Source: an uncultured Fidelibacterota bacterium (lineage in GTDB: Bacteria; Fidelibacterota; Fidelibacteria; Fidelibacterales; Fidelibacteraceae). Taken from it: a stretch of DNA of 11,377 nt. Numbering within the stretch: the stretch's first letter is position 1; every line of letters starts with the position of its first letter. The notes beneath the pieces were generated by a model that was not told where the DNA came from, ran no database searches, and saw nothing but the letters and a program-made list of their open reading frames with translations. A program made the position numbers and the translations under genes. This document shows positions 1-6,846 of this stretch, in pieces. Location: assembly GCA_937862595.1 (NCBI GenBank), contig CALMFL010000176.1, positions 1 to 11,377 of the forward strand. The letters run 5' to 3'.

Positions 1-3000
1 CGCTATCCCGACGGCCGCACCCTGACGGTGACCCTGCGGGGGGACGAGACCCGTTCCTGGCACGAAACGCAGGACGGCTACCGGGTCATGAAAAATACCG
101 CCGGTGTTTTTGAATATGCCGTACCCGAAAAAAAGGGGAAGTCGGCTCTCTCCGGCATCGCGGCGCACGATGCCGCTCACCGGAGCCAAGCGGAAGGGAA
201 ACTTTTGCACACGTTTTCCGCCGATGCGGTCTATCCGGCAAGCGTCCCGCAGCCCACGGTCCTGCAGGCGCCGGCGGCGTCACCCTTTGATCAGACGGAT
301 TTTCCGACCCTGGGCCCAAAGAAATTTCTCCTGATCCTGGCGCAGTTCACCGACGTGACCTTCACGCACCGGGCCGCGGATTTCGACAGCCTGATGAATG
401 CAAAGGACTATACCTACAACAGCGCCTACGGTTCGGTGAACGCCTACTACAAGGCCACCTCGTTTGACCGCTTCGATCCGCATTTCGATGTGGTCGGTCC
501 GGTCACGCTTTCCCAGGGCTACGCTTATTACGGCGCGAACGACGACGGGAATATCCAGCAGTTCGTGTCGGAAGCCATCACGCTTGCCGACCCGCTCGTG
601 GATTACGCGGAATATGACAATAACGACGACGGCACCGTCGACAACATTTACATCATCTATGCCGGTTACGGCGAATGCTTCAGCGGCGCCGACCCCAACA
701 CGATCTGGCCGCACCGTTCGGCCTATTATGCCAGCACTCTGTACAAGGACGGGAAATATTTCTGGGATTATTCCACCTCCATGGAATTTTACGGCACCTC
801 CGGAACGACCCGGACCAGCATCGGGGTCGTCTGCCATGAATTCGGGCACGTCTGCGGACTTCCGGATTTTTACGACACCGATTACGGCGAAAGCGGCGGC
901 GACTGCGGAGGACTGGGAAGCTGGGACGCCATGGCCGGCGGTTCCTGGAACGATGCGGGAAAACGTCCGCCCCTCTTTAACGCCTGGTCGCGCATGTACC
1001 TGAAATGGGCCGAACCGCTTGAACTGAGCGGCGTAAGCCACGTGACCCTTAACCCCGTGCACAGCCACAATGAAACACGCTATTTTTTCTCATCGACCAG
1101 CGACGAGTTCTTTATGATGGAAAACCGTCAGAAGGTCGGCTGGGATGCCGCCGTTCCGGGGCACGGCCTGCTGATCTTCCATGTGGACAGCCAGTACGGG
1201 AACGCATGGAACAACAACACGCTCAACTGCAACCCCTATCATCAGGCTTTCGACCTTGAAGAAGCGGACGGCCTCGGCAATATCACCGGATCCTACATCA
1301 ATTCCGGAGATCCTTTCCCGGGAAGCACGGGCAAGACGGAATTTCTCGACAGCGGCACGCCCAATGCGCTTGACTGGGCGGGTCAGCCCAGCCGCAGTCC
1401 GATCCGGAACATCACGGAAAGCGCCGGCGTGATCTCTTTCAATTTCGGCGATACGCAGGTGGAAGCGCCGGCAGACCTCGAGGCGACCGCCTTCGGTTAT
1501 GATTCCGTGCGGATATCCTGGTCCCTGAACAGCGCCGCGGATTCCGTGATCATGATATGGTCAACCAGCAACGCTATCGGATACCCCGATAATTTGACGG
1601 AATACCGGACGGGTGAAAGCGTGGCCGGGGGCACGGTAATTTATAAAGGGATCGATTCGGTCTTTTATCACACCGGTCTTGCTCCCGGCACGACGCACTA
1701 TTACAGCCTTTTCGCTTTCAACGACAGCGCCTACACCTATTCCGACAAGATCAGCGCTTCCGCCGTCACGGCCTCGCCGCCCTTCTATGCGACCGACTTT
1801 GCGGACGGCCTTCCGGAGGGATGGGTCATTTTCGACCGCTACGGGACCGGAACCTTTTCGACCGAAAACCCCGAAAATCGCACCTTCGGCGCCAGCACGG
1901 CCGGGAACGGGTTCATGATCATGGACAGCGAGCACGCGGGAGCCGTTTCCCAGATCGACGCCGAACTGATCACGCAATCCTATAATTTCGGACTGAGCCG
2001 TTCCGTCCTGCTCCATTTTGAACACAAGCTCGAGGTCACCGCCATCACGCTGGCGCGGATACTGTATACCGTCAACAACGGAACGACCTGGTACGAGGCG
2101 CGGCGATGGACCGCGAACACGGCCGATCCCGAGATCGTCGACATCGACCTGAGTGTTGAAGTCGCGGGCTTCCGTGACGTGAAATTCAAATTCAATTATC
2201 GCGGCGCCAATGAAAAATACTGGTGCATCGATGATTTCCGGATCAGTTCGGCGCTGGATACCGGTCTGGCGGCGGGCTTCCATACGGCGCAGACCGCCGG
2301 ATCCAAGCCGTTGACCGTTCATTTTATGAACACAACGGTTTCGGAACCCGACACGGCCGACACCTATATCTGGGAATTCGGCGACGACGGCAATTTCTAT
2401 TATGAAAAAGAGCCGGTTCACACCTATCTGAGTTCGGGCGTCTATTCCGTCTCCCTGACCGTGAGCAAAGGGGACAGGCAATCCCTGGCCAGCAAGGAGA
2501 ATTATATCCGCGTCGTCAATGACGCGCCGGTCGCGGCGGGGGACAGGGACACCCTGGACGTACGGAAAAACGCCGCAACGGTATTCGATCTGACCACCCT
2601 GTTCAGCGACCCCAACGGCGACCCGCTGACCTTCAGCTGGAGCGGCAACAGCGCAAACCTGAGCATCACCGCGCAAAGCGATTCGCTTGTGGAGATCCGG
2701 CCGGGCGCCGATTATCTCGGGACCGAGACCGTGACCTTTACGGCGGAAGACAATGAAGGGGACACCGTTTCACGTGCTTTGGACATCTGGGTGAGCGAGA
2801 CCGGGATCGATACCGGTGTGCCGGCGGAGTTCGTCTGCGAACAGAACTACCCGAACCCCTTCAATCCCGCGACCACGATCCGGTATCATCTACCCGGATC
2901 CCGGAAGGTCACGCTGAACGTATTCAGCCTGAACGGAACCCCGGTCCGGACGCTGGTCGAAGGGGTCCAGGAAGCCGGACAGTATACGGTCCGCTTCAAT

Positions 3001-3087
3001 GCCGCCGATCTGCCCAGCGGCATCTATATTTACCGTCTGGTCGCCGGGAATGATGTAAGGACCATGAAAATGATCCTCATGAAGTAA
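1..3087 (+). CDS. Secreted M6-family (immune inhibitor A-like) metalloprotease with FnIII, PKD and type IX sorting domains; 5' end missing
   Basis: The frame is open from base 1, and the first codons (RYPDGRTLTVTLRGDE) match the usual M6 propeptide, so the GTG at 28 is internal and the true start and signal peptide lie upstream. Numbering from codon 28: propeptide to about 85; zinc protease about 90-470 with HEFGH at 270-274, the following GLPD giving a likely third ligand D280, and a Met-turn-like SWDAMAGGSW around M302; fibronectin III about 480-580; a jelly-roll/MAM-like domain about 585-745; PKD domain about 750-830 (WEFGDDG); an Ig/cadherin-like domain about 831-930 (SDPNGDPLTF); and a C-terminal sorting domain about 935-1019 beginning with NYPNPFNP at 940 and ending GIYIYRLVAG...MKMILMK. 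Family knowledge: such proteins are exported by the Sec system, then by type IX secretion, and degrade extracellular protein. The natural substrate cannot be told. An intrinsic terminator follows at 3116. Confidence 0.93.
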   Translation, partial: RYPDGRTLTVTLRGDETRSWHETQDGYRVMKNTAGVFEYAVPEKKGKSALSGIAAHDAAHRSQAEGKLLHTFSADAVYPASVPQPTVLQAPAASPFDQTDFPTLGPKKFLLILAQFTDVTFTHRAADFDSLMNAKDYTYNSAYGSVNAYYKATSFDRFDPHFDVVGPVTLSQGYAYYGANDDGNIQQFVSEAITLADPLVDYAEYDNNDDGTVDNIYIIYAGYGECFSGADPNTIWPHRSAYYASTLYKDGKYFWDYSTSMEFYGTSGTTRTSIGVVCHEFGHVCGLPDFYDTDYGESGGDCGGLGSWDAMAGGSWNDAGKRPPLFNAWSRMYLKWAEPLELSGVSHVTLNPVHSHNETRYFFSSTSDEFFMMENRQKVGWDAAVPGHGLLIFHVDSQYGNAWNNNTLNCNPYHQAFDLEEADGLGNITGSYINSGDPFPGSTGKTEFLDSGTPNALDWAGQPSRSPIRNITESAGVISFNFGDTQVEAPADLEATAFGYDSVRISWSLNSAADSVIMIWSTSNAIGYPDNLTEYRTGESVAGGTVIYKGIDSVFYHTGLAPGTTHYYSLFAFNDSAYTYSDKISASAVTASPPFYATDFADGLPEGWVIFDRYGTGTFSTENPENRTFGASTAGNGFMIMDSEHAGAVSQIDAELITQSYNFGLSRSVLLHFEHKLEVTAITLARILYTVNNGTTWYEARRWTANTADPEIVDIDLSVEVAGFRDVKFKFNYRGANEKYWCIDDFRISSALDTGLAAGFHTAQTAGSKPLTVHFMNTTVSEPDTADTYIWEFGDDGNFYYEKEPVHTYLSSGVYSVSLTVSKGDRQSLASKENYIRVVNDAPVAAGDRDTLDVRKNAATVFDLTTLFSDPNGDPLTFSWSGNSANLSITAQSDSLVEIRPGADYLGTETVTFTAEDNEGDTVSRALDIWVSETGIDTGVPAEFVCEQNYPNPFNPATTIRYHLPGSRKVTLNVFSLNGTPVRTLVEGVQEAGQYTVRFNAADLPSGIYIYRLVAGNDVRTMKMILMK

Positions 3088-3115
3088 TTATACGCCGGGC
3101 ATAACGCAGCAAGAT

Positions 3116-3143
3116 AAAGGGGCACATGAATTGTGCCCTTTTT
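3116..3143 (+). terminator. Intrinsic terminator of the M6 protease gene
   Basis: Starting 29 bases after the TAA stop, the arms GGGCACA and TGTGCCC form a perfect 7-bp stem around a TGAAT loop. The stem extends outward by one G-T wobble and A-T pairs, and runs straight into a T tract (3139-3143). Position, stem and T tract fit a Rho-independent terminator for the plus-strand gene. Confidence 0.85.
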
Positions 3144-3160
3144 ATGTGTGTGGGGTATTT

Positions 3161-3181
3161 AAAAACTTGAGGCAAGTTTTT
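3161..3181. repeat. Perfect hairpin repeat, copy 1
   Basis: The arms AAAAACTTG and CAAGTTTTT pair perfectly over 9 bp around an AGG triloop. The same 21 bases recur at 3290-3310. The flanking A and T runs would let it act as a weak bidirectional terminator, and as copy 1 it would back up the stronger terminator just upstream. It may equally be one copy of a dispersed intergenic repeat. Confidence 0.8.
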
Positions 3182-3289
3182 ATTAAAATAGTGACAAAAA
3201 TCACACAATTGGTATCAAGTGGAAATGAAAGGCTTTATTTGGTGACAATAGACACAAATATAGTTTTAGCTATTGACAAGAGAAGCGAC

Positions 3290-3310
3290 AAAAACTTGAG
3301 GCAAGTTTTT
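3290..3310. repeat. Perfect hairpin repeat, copy 2; likely trpS terminator on the minus strand
   Basis: Identical to the 21 bases at 3161-3181: 9-bp arms AAAAACTTG and CAAGTTTTT around AGG. On the minus strand it lies 28 bases past the trpS stop codon and its 3' arm ends in a T run, so it is the best candidate for the end of the minus-strand operon. The stem has only two G-C pairs, so termination would be weak by this element alone. Confidence 0.75.
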
Positions 3311-3338
3311 TAAATTTTTAAAAAAAATATACGTTCGG

Positions 3339-4337
3339 TCAATTCATTCCGATGGCTTTGCGCACCCGTCGGACAGTCGCATCGGCGATCGGGCGGGCTT
3401 TCTCCGCCCCTTCTTTCAGGATCCGCTCAATGCGGGACGGATCTTCCATGAAGCGCTCGTATTTTTCCCGCATAGGCGCGAGATAGGCGTCCATGGCCTC
3501 GAAGAGCTCCTGCTTCGCCTGTCCCCAGCCCATGCCGCCGGCCAGATAGCGCTCGCGGGCGGCCGCCTGCTCTTCGGGAGCGGCAAACAGCTGATACAGA
3601 CTGAAAACGTGGGCGTCGTCGGGATCTTTCGGTTCGTCGACGCCCTGGCTGTTCGTGACGATCTTCATAACGATCTTGCGGAGCTGTTTGGAGGGAATGA
3701 ACAACGGGATGACATTGTCGTAGCTTTTGCTCATCTTGCGTCCGTCCAGGCCGGCGACGACCTGGGTCGTTTCGCTGATGACGGGTTCGGGAACGGTAAG
3801 GAGGTCTTTTCCGTAAGCGAAGTTAAGCGATTGCGCGATATCCGCCGCCATTTCCACGTGCTGTTTCTGATCTTTCCCGACGGGGACAAGATTGGTGTTG
3901 AAAAGAAGAATATCCGCGGCCATGAGGACGGGATAGGTGTAAAGGCCCATATTGACGCCCGCGTCGGGGTCGTTTCCCGCCTGGGTGTTCTCCTGAACGC
4001 AGGCCTTGTAGGCGTGAGCCCGGTTCATCAGGCCCTTGGATGTGAAGGCCATCAGAATGGTCGTCAGCTCGAAAGTCTCCGGGATGTCGGATTGCCGGTA
4101 AAACAGCATGGTGTCGGGATCCAAACCGCAGGCCAGCCAGGTGGCGGCAAGTTTATAGGTAAGCTCCTTGAGTAAAACCGGATCTTTCAGGGTGTTCAGG
4201 GCATGATAGTCCGCGATGAAATAACGGGCTTCATAACGCGCCGCCAGTTCGATGGCCGGCTTGATGGCGCCGAAATAATTTCCGATATGGGGAATGCCGG
4301 TGGGCTTGATCCCGGTCAGACAGACCTTAGCTTTCAT
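3339..4337 (-). CDS. trpS: Tryptophanyl-tRNA synthetase
   Basis: Class I aminoacyl-tRNA synthetase that activates tryptophan with ATP and charges tRNA-Trp in the cytoplasm. The 332-residue length is normal for bacterial TrpRS. Visible signatures: TGIKPTGIPHIGNYFGA with the HIGH-type motif HIGN at 17-20; GLYTYPVLMAADILLF at 131-146, a strong TrpRS hallmark; PVGKDQKQHVE at 152-162; and an intact KMSKS at 201-205. The start ATG overlaps the stop of the upstream NlpC/P60 gene in an ATGA arrangement (4334-4337), suggesting translational coupling. A Shine-Dalgarno AAAGGAA sits 5 bases upstream, inside that gene. Last gene of the minus-strand operon, with a hairpin at 3290-3310 downstream. No sign of a tryptophan attenuator was seen. 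Confidence 0.97.
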   Translation of the reverse strand: MKAKVCLTGIKPTGIPHIGNYFGAIKPAIELAARYEARYFIADYHALNTLKDPVLLKELTYKLAATWLACGLDPDTMLFYRQSDIPETFELTTILMAFTSKGLMNRAHAYKACVQENTQAGNDPDAGVNMGLYTYPVLMAADILLFNTNLVPVGKDQKQHVEMAADIAQSLNFAYGKDLLTVPEPVISETTQVVAGLDGRKMSKSYDNVIPLFIPSKQLRKIVMKIVTNSQGVDEPKDPDDAHVFSLYQLFAAPEEQAAARERYLAGGMGWGQAKQELFEAMDAYLAPMREKYERFMEDPSRIERILKEGAEKARPIADATVRRVRKAIGMN

Positions 4338-5146
4338 GATAGTTCCTTTCCGATAAGCATCCTGATCGAATAAATGCCTTCCAGCATGCGGTCAAGTTTT
4401 TCAGAGTAGTGCGGCGCGGCAGGATCAAAGCTGTTCAGCTTGACCTCGCCGGATGAATGAATGAATTCGGGCGTGTTGCGCATGATCGCGACATGCGTGA
4501 TGCGCCCGTTGTCGTTCTGAAAGAAGGCCAGATCGCCGGGTTCGGCTTCGGAGAGTTTGACCGGGTGTTCTTTCAGGACCTTGATCTGCTGGCTGGCGTC
4601 CCGGGGAAGCGCGATCCCCGCCAATCCGAAAGAGAGCTGGGTGATCCCGGAACAATCGCAGCCGTTCTCGGTCTTTCCGCCCCAGAAATAGGCCGTGCCC
4701 AGCAATCGGGCGGCAAGATGGAGGATGATCTCGCGCGGGCCGAGGTCCGGCAGCGCTTCCTGATGCAGATAGGCGTGTTTCCCGTCGGGCATCATCACCT
4801 CGTAACGGCAGTCCTGCTCCCTGAAATAGGGAAATGCAGCCCCCATGGCGGCGACGGCATCGCGCGGGCCCTCGACCCCGGACTGAAAACGGATCGCCAG
4901 ATGCGGCGTGTGGATCCTGACGCGCAGCAGGGTGCCGATTTGGGACTCCATCGCCTCGCTGAGGTCCAGGGTGGAGAAATTCTGCGTCCAGCCCTCGTAG
5001 CCGTCGGGAAGCCGTAGCCGGACCCAGTCTCCGCGGACATCCAATACCGCTGCGATCTCCCACATCACGCCCTGGGTCACGATCTGAGAGGAAAATGAGG
5101 CATCTTCATAAAAATTCGCAAAAGGGATCTTGATGATCTTTTTCAT
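4334..5146 (-). CDS. NlpC/P60-family cysteine endopeptidase with N-terminal SH3 domains (YkfC / dipeptidyl-peptidase VI-like)
   Basis: Predicted to cut the gamma-D-glutamyl-diamino acid bond in murein peptides. Layout of the 270 residues: a bacterial SH3 domain about 1-57 (DWVRLRLPDGYEGWT), a second SH3-like domain about 60-135, and NlpC/P60 about 140-255. The catalytic cysteine is C165 in DCSG; the likely histidine is H218 (RITHVAIM), with H230 as the third polar residue. AYFWGGKT at 152-159 is the usual family motif before the cysteine. There is no signal peptide or lipobox: the protein starts MKKIIKIPFANFYED and goes straight into the SH3 fold. That fits a cytoplasmic enzyme recycling wall peptides, as in YkfC-type proteins. 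Shine-Dalgarno GGAG lies 4 bases upstream. No dipeptide epimerase or peptide permease is nearby, so the recycling role rests on family resemblance. Confidence 0.87.
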   Translation of the reverse strand: MKKIIKIPFANFYEDASFSSQIVTQGVMWEIAAVLDVRGDWVRLRLPDGYEGWTQNFSTLDLSEAMESQIGTLLRVRIHTPHLAIRFQSGVEGPRDAVAAMGAAFPYFREQDCRYEVMMPDGKHAYLHQEALPDLGPREIILHLAARLLGTAYFWGGKTENGCDCSGITQLSFGLAGIALPRDASQQIKVLKEHPVKLSEAEPGDLAFFQNDNGRITHVAIMRNTPEFIHSSGEVKLNSFDPAAPHYSEKLDRMLEGIYSIRMLIGKELS

Positions 5147-5156
5147 AGGGCTCCGA

Positions 5157-6689
5157 TCAATAGAATAGAAGGTAGATCAGGCCGCCGGCCAGGCCGCCCG
5201 CAAGGGTGTTGAAAAAATTGACGGCATCGTTGTTGATAAGGGGGTGGCCGTGCACCCTGGGGATGTTCTCGTTGCCGCAATGATGTGTTTTCTCAGTAAT
5301 CTTATGGCAGGTGGGGCATTGGTATTGAGCCTGCACGGTCGCGCCCAGAAAGGAATCCGCCAGCGATCCGAACAGTCCGGCGGCAGTTATAGCCCACAGA
5401 ACGCCCGGAGCAAGCGTGATGCCCGCGAACCATTTCAGGGCCAGCATGCCCGAAAGCGCGATCAGGAAGGACCCCGTCAGCGCCCCGGCGGTCCCGAGCA
5501 GGGTCAGGCCTCCGGAGGTTCCCGAAGGAACCCGTTTCCCGGTCAGGATACTGACCGGCTCGCGCCGGCTGAACGCGCCAATCTCGGTGCCCCAGGTGTC
5601 GGCGGTCGCCGCCGCAACAGCGGACAGGAAGATCAGATAGAACAGGATCCCGCATAATTCCCATTCGGGAGTAATGAAGTGCCAAAACATGGTCGCGATC
5701 ATGGCGACGCCGCCATTGGCAAAGACCTGGTAAATATCCCGGTTCCCGGTTTTTTCGAATACCGTCTCCAGTTTCTTTTTGTGTTTTTTCCCGATCTTGC
5801 TCAGGGCGGTGGAGAACACAAAGAAAATGACCATCGGGATCATCCAGGCGGGCCCGCCGATCCCGAAAACCACCGTGCCCAGGAGCCAGGCCCCCATGGC
5901 GCCGGACAGATTCAGGGAGCGGGTCTTGTAGGCAAGCCAGGCGATCAGCACCGTAACGCCCATCCAGAGCATCAGCTGGAACTGCAGGTCGGGGGTATTG
6001 TGATACAACGCGTCAAGCATGATCCCGGCGCCGATCGGGACCATCAGGTTGTCCGTGCCCTGATGCGAGATCGTTTCCGCGCCGGCGGAGTAGATCGCGG
6101 TGAAAAAACCGAACAGGATGGCCGTCTGCCAGCTTATCGGGTCGCCGAACAATCCCCTGAAGCCTTTCATGCTCAGCACGGCGACGATCAGGGCGGTAAT
6201 GAACATGGCGGTGCTTCCCTGCAGGGATTTTTTCTCCGTCAGGATCGTGAATAACAGAGGTTTTCTGCGGGATTCCCCGACCCAGCTCGCCACCGGGTCC
6301 GCAAAGGCCATGATCAGCATGGCGGTCAGCAGGATCGCGGGATCTTTATCCCAGAACCAGAACACCAGAATGAAAAAAGAAATGGGGAAATAAACGGTGC
6401 CGTAAGAAACGCGGTCCGTTTCGTGAATGCTTCGGATCAGCTTGAACCGGATAGCGAAGTAGTTCATGACCGCAAAGATCAGCGCGATCACCAGCACCGG
6501 GATGCGCGAGTCAAAAATGAAGGGAGCGGTGCAGACCAGACAGCCGACCAGAATGTGCACCAGCCGGCGTGTGTGGTGCGGATGGATCTTGAGCAATTTC
6601 AGGAACACGTCCGCAACGGCGAGGATCGCAAGGATCGCAACCGTAAAAACAAAAAACAGTCCCCAGTCCGTTTGAAATAAGAAATGCAT
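5157..6689 (-). CDS. Fused membrane isoprenoid-alcohol kinase: VTE5/SEC59-like CTP-dependent kinase half plus DUF92 (VTE6-like) half
   Basis: A 510-residue polytopic membrane protein in two halves. Residues about 1-235 resemble the phosphatidate cytidylyltransferase-like kinases (dolichol kinase SEC59, phytol kinase VTE5): HHTRRLVHILVG at 38-49, DRVSYGTVYFP at 92-102, ADPVASWVGESRRK at 130-143, EKKSLQGST at 152-160, GAETISHQGTDNLMVP at 203-218. Residues about 255-510 form a DUF92 domain (TMEM19, phytyl-phosphate kinase VTE6): LSGAMGAW at 261-268, ATADTWGTEIG at 361-371, VPSGTSGG at 387-394, GSLADSFLGATVQ at 441-453, a Cys/His cluster CPTC...HHCG at 458-472 and NNDAVNFF at 486-493. Inference: two successive phosphorylations of an isoprenoid alcohol to its diphosphate. 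The substrate is unknown; no chlorophyll genes are present. First gene of the operon, 10 bases before the NlpC/P60 gene, with a promoter at 6714-6742. Confidence 0.85.
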   Translation of the reverse strand: MHFLFQTDWGLFFVFTVAILAILAVADVFLKLLKIHPHHTRRLVHILVGCLVCTAPFIFDSRIPVLVIALIFAVMNYFAIRFKLIRSIHETDRVSYGTVYFPISFFILVFWFWDKDPAILLTAMLIMAFADPVASWVGESRRKPLLFTILTEKKSLQGSTAMFITALIVAVLSMKGFRGLFGDPISWQTAILFGFFTAIYSAGAETISHQGTDNLMVPIGAGIMLDALYHNTPDLQFQLMLWMGVTVLIAWLAYKTRSLNLSGAMGAWLLGTVVFGIGGPAWMIPMVIFFVFSTALSKIGKKHKKKLETVFEKTGNRDIYQVFANGGVAMIATMFWHFITPEWELCGILFYLIFLSAVAAATADTWGTEIGAFSRREPVSILTGKRVPSGTSGGLTLLGTAGALTGSFLIALSGMLALKWFAGITLAPGVLWAITAAGLFGSLADSFLGATVQAQYQCPTCHKITEKTHHCGNENIPRVHGHPLINNDAVNFFNTLAGGLAGGLIYLLFY

Positions 6690-6713
6690 CGCTAACCCCG
6701 CCTTAAACGCTCG

Positions 6714-6742
6714 ATTTTACAAGAAAATCCATTGAGTTGCAA
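6714..6742 (-). promoter_or_regulatory. Sigma70-type promoter for the minus-strand operon
   Basis: On the minus strand, TTGCAA (6742-6737) and TAAAAT (6719-6714) are separated by exactly 17 bases. A start near 6707 would give a leader of about 18 bases before the ATG at 6689, room for the purine-rich AAGGCGGGG ahead of it. This rests on motif match only. Confidence 0.55.
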
Positions 6743-6793
6743 GTTGAGATTATAAAATAATACCGGCTCGCCGGCCAGGCTGATATTTACCCT

Positions 6794-6821
6794 TTGAAAT
6801 CGAAGGATTTATGAATATTTT
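6794..6821 (+). promoter_or_regulatory. Possible promoter of the hybrid histidine kinase gene
   Basis: TTGAAA (6794-6799) and TATTTT (6816-6821), 16 bases apart, lie a sensible distance before the ATG at 6847. An alternative AT-rich -10 candidate (TATAAA at 6751) lacks a well-spaced -35. Between the two divergent promoters, CCGGC and GCCGG (6763-6774) form a short 5-bp inverted repeat that could be an operator or chance. Confidence 0.3.
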
Positions 6822-6846
6822 TAAAACACAATGCGGAGGATAGGGA

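Larger units (their letters stand above)
3144..3338. other. AT-rich convergent intergenic island
   Basis: This stretch separates two convergent genes and is visibly richer in A and T than the flanking coding DNA. It holds two identical perfect hairpins (separate entries) and loosely repeated GTGACAA-type blocks at 3191, 3242 and 3285 (the last reads GCGACAA). It ends in an A/T-only run at 3306-3330. One frame is open across it (3131-3313) but starts with TTG inside the terminator hairpin, has no ribosome binding site and resembles no family, so I do not call it a gene. No RNA gene was recognised. Confidence 0.6.

Noticed and set aside
280..1068. Long minus-strand open frame (262 codons) opposite the protease gene
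   Set aside because: It is a codon-position shadow of the GC-rich protease gene, with valine/glycine/arginine-rich composition and no family resemblance.
1561..2676. Long minus-strand open frame (371 codons) opposite the protease C-terminal half
   Set aside because: Antisense shadow of a gene with clear domain structure on the plus strand; no motif or ribosome binding site supports it.
3273..3301. A consensus -35 box TTGACA at 3273-3278 in the intergenic island
   Set aside because: At 17 bases downstream the sequence is TTGAGG, not a -10 box, and no plus-strand gene follows before the convergent trpS.
3131..3313. A 60-codon open frame with the peptide KNLRQVF near both ends
   Set aside because: It starts with TTG inside the terminator hairpin and has no ribosome binding site. 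The repeated peptide simply reflects the two identical hairpins lying 129 bases apart, a multiple of three.
6763..6774. CCGGC-TC-GCCGG inverted repeat between the divergent promoters as an operator
   Set aside because: A 5-bp arm with a 2-base gap in GC-rich sequence is expected by chance; mentioned only as a possibility.
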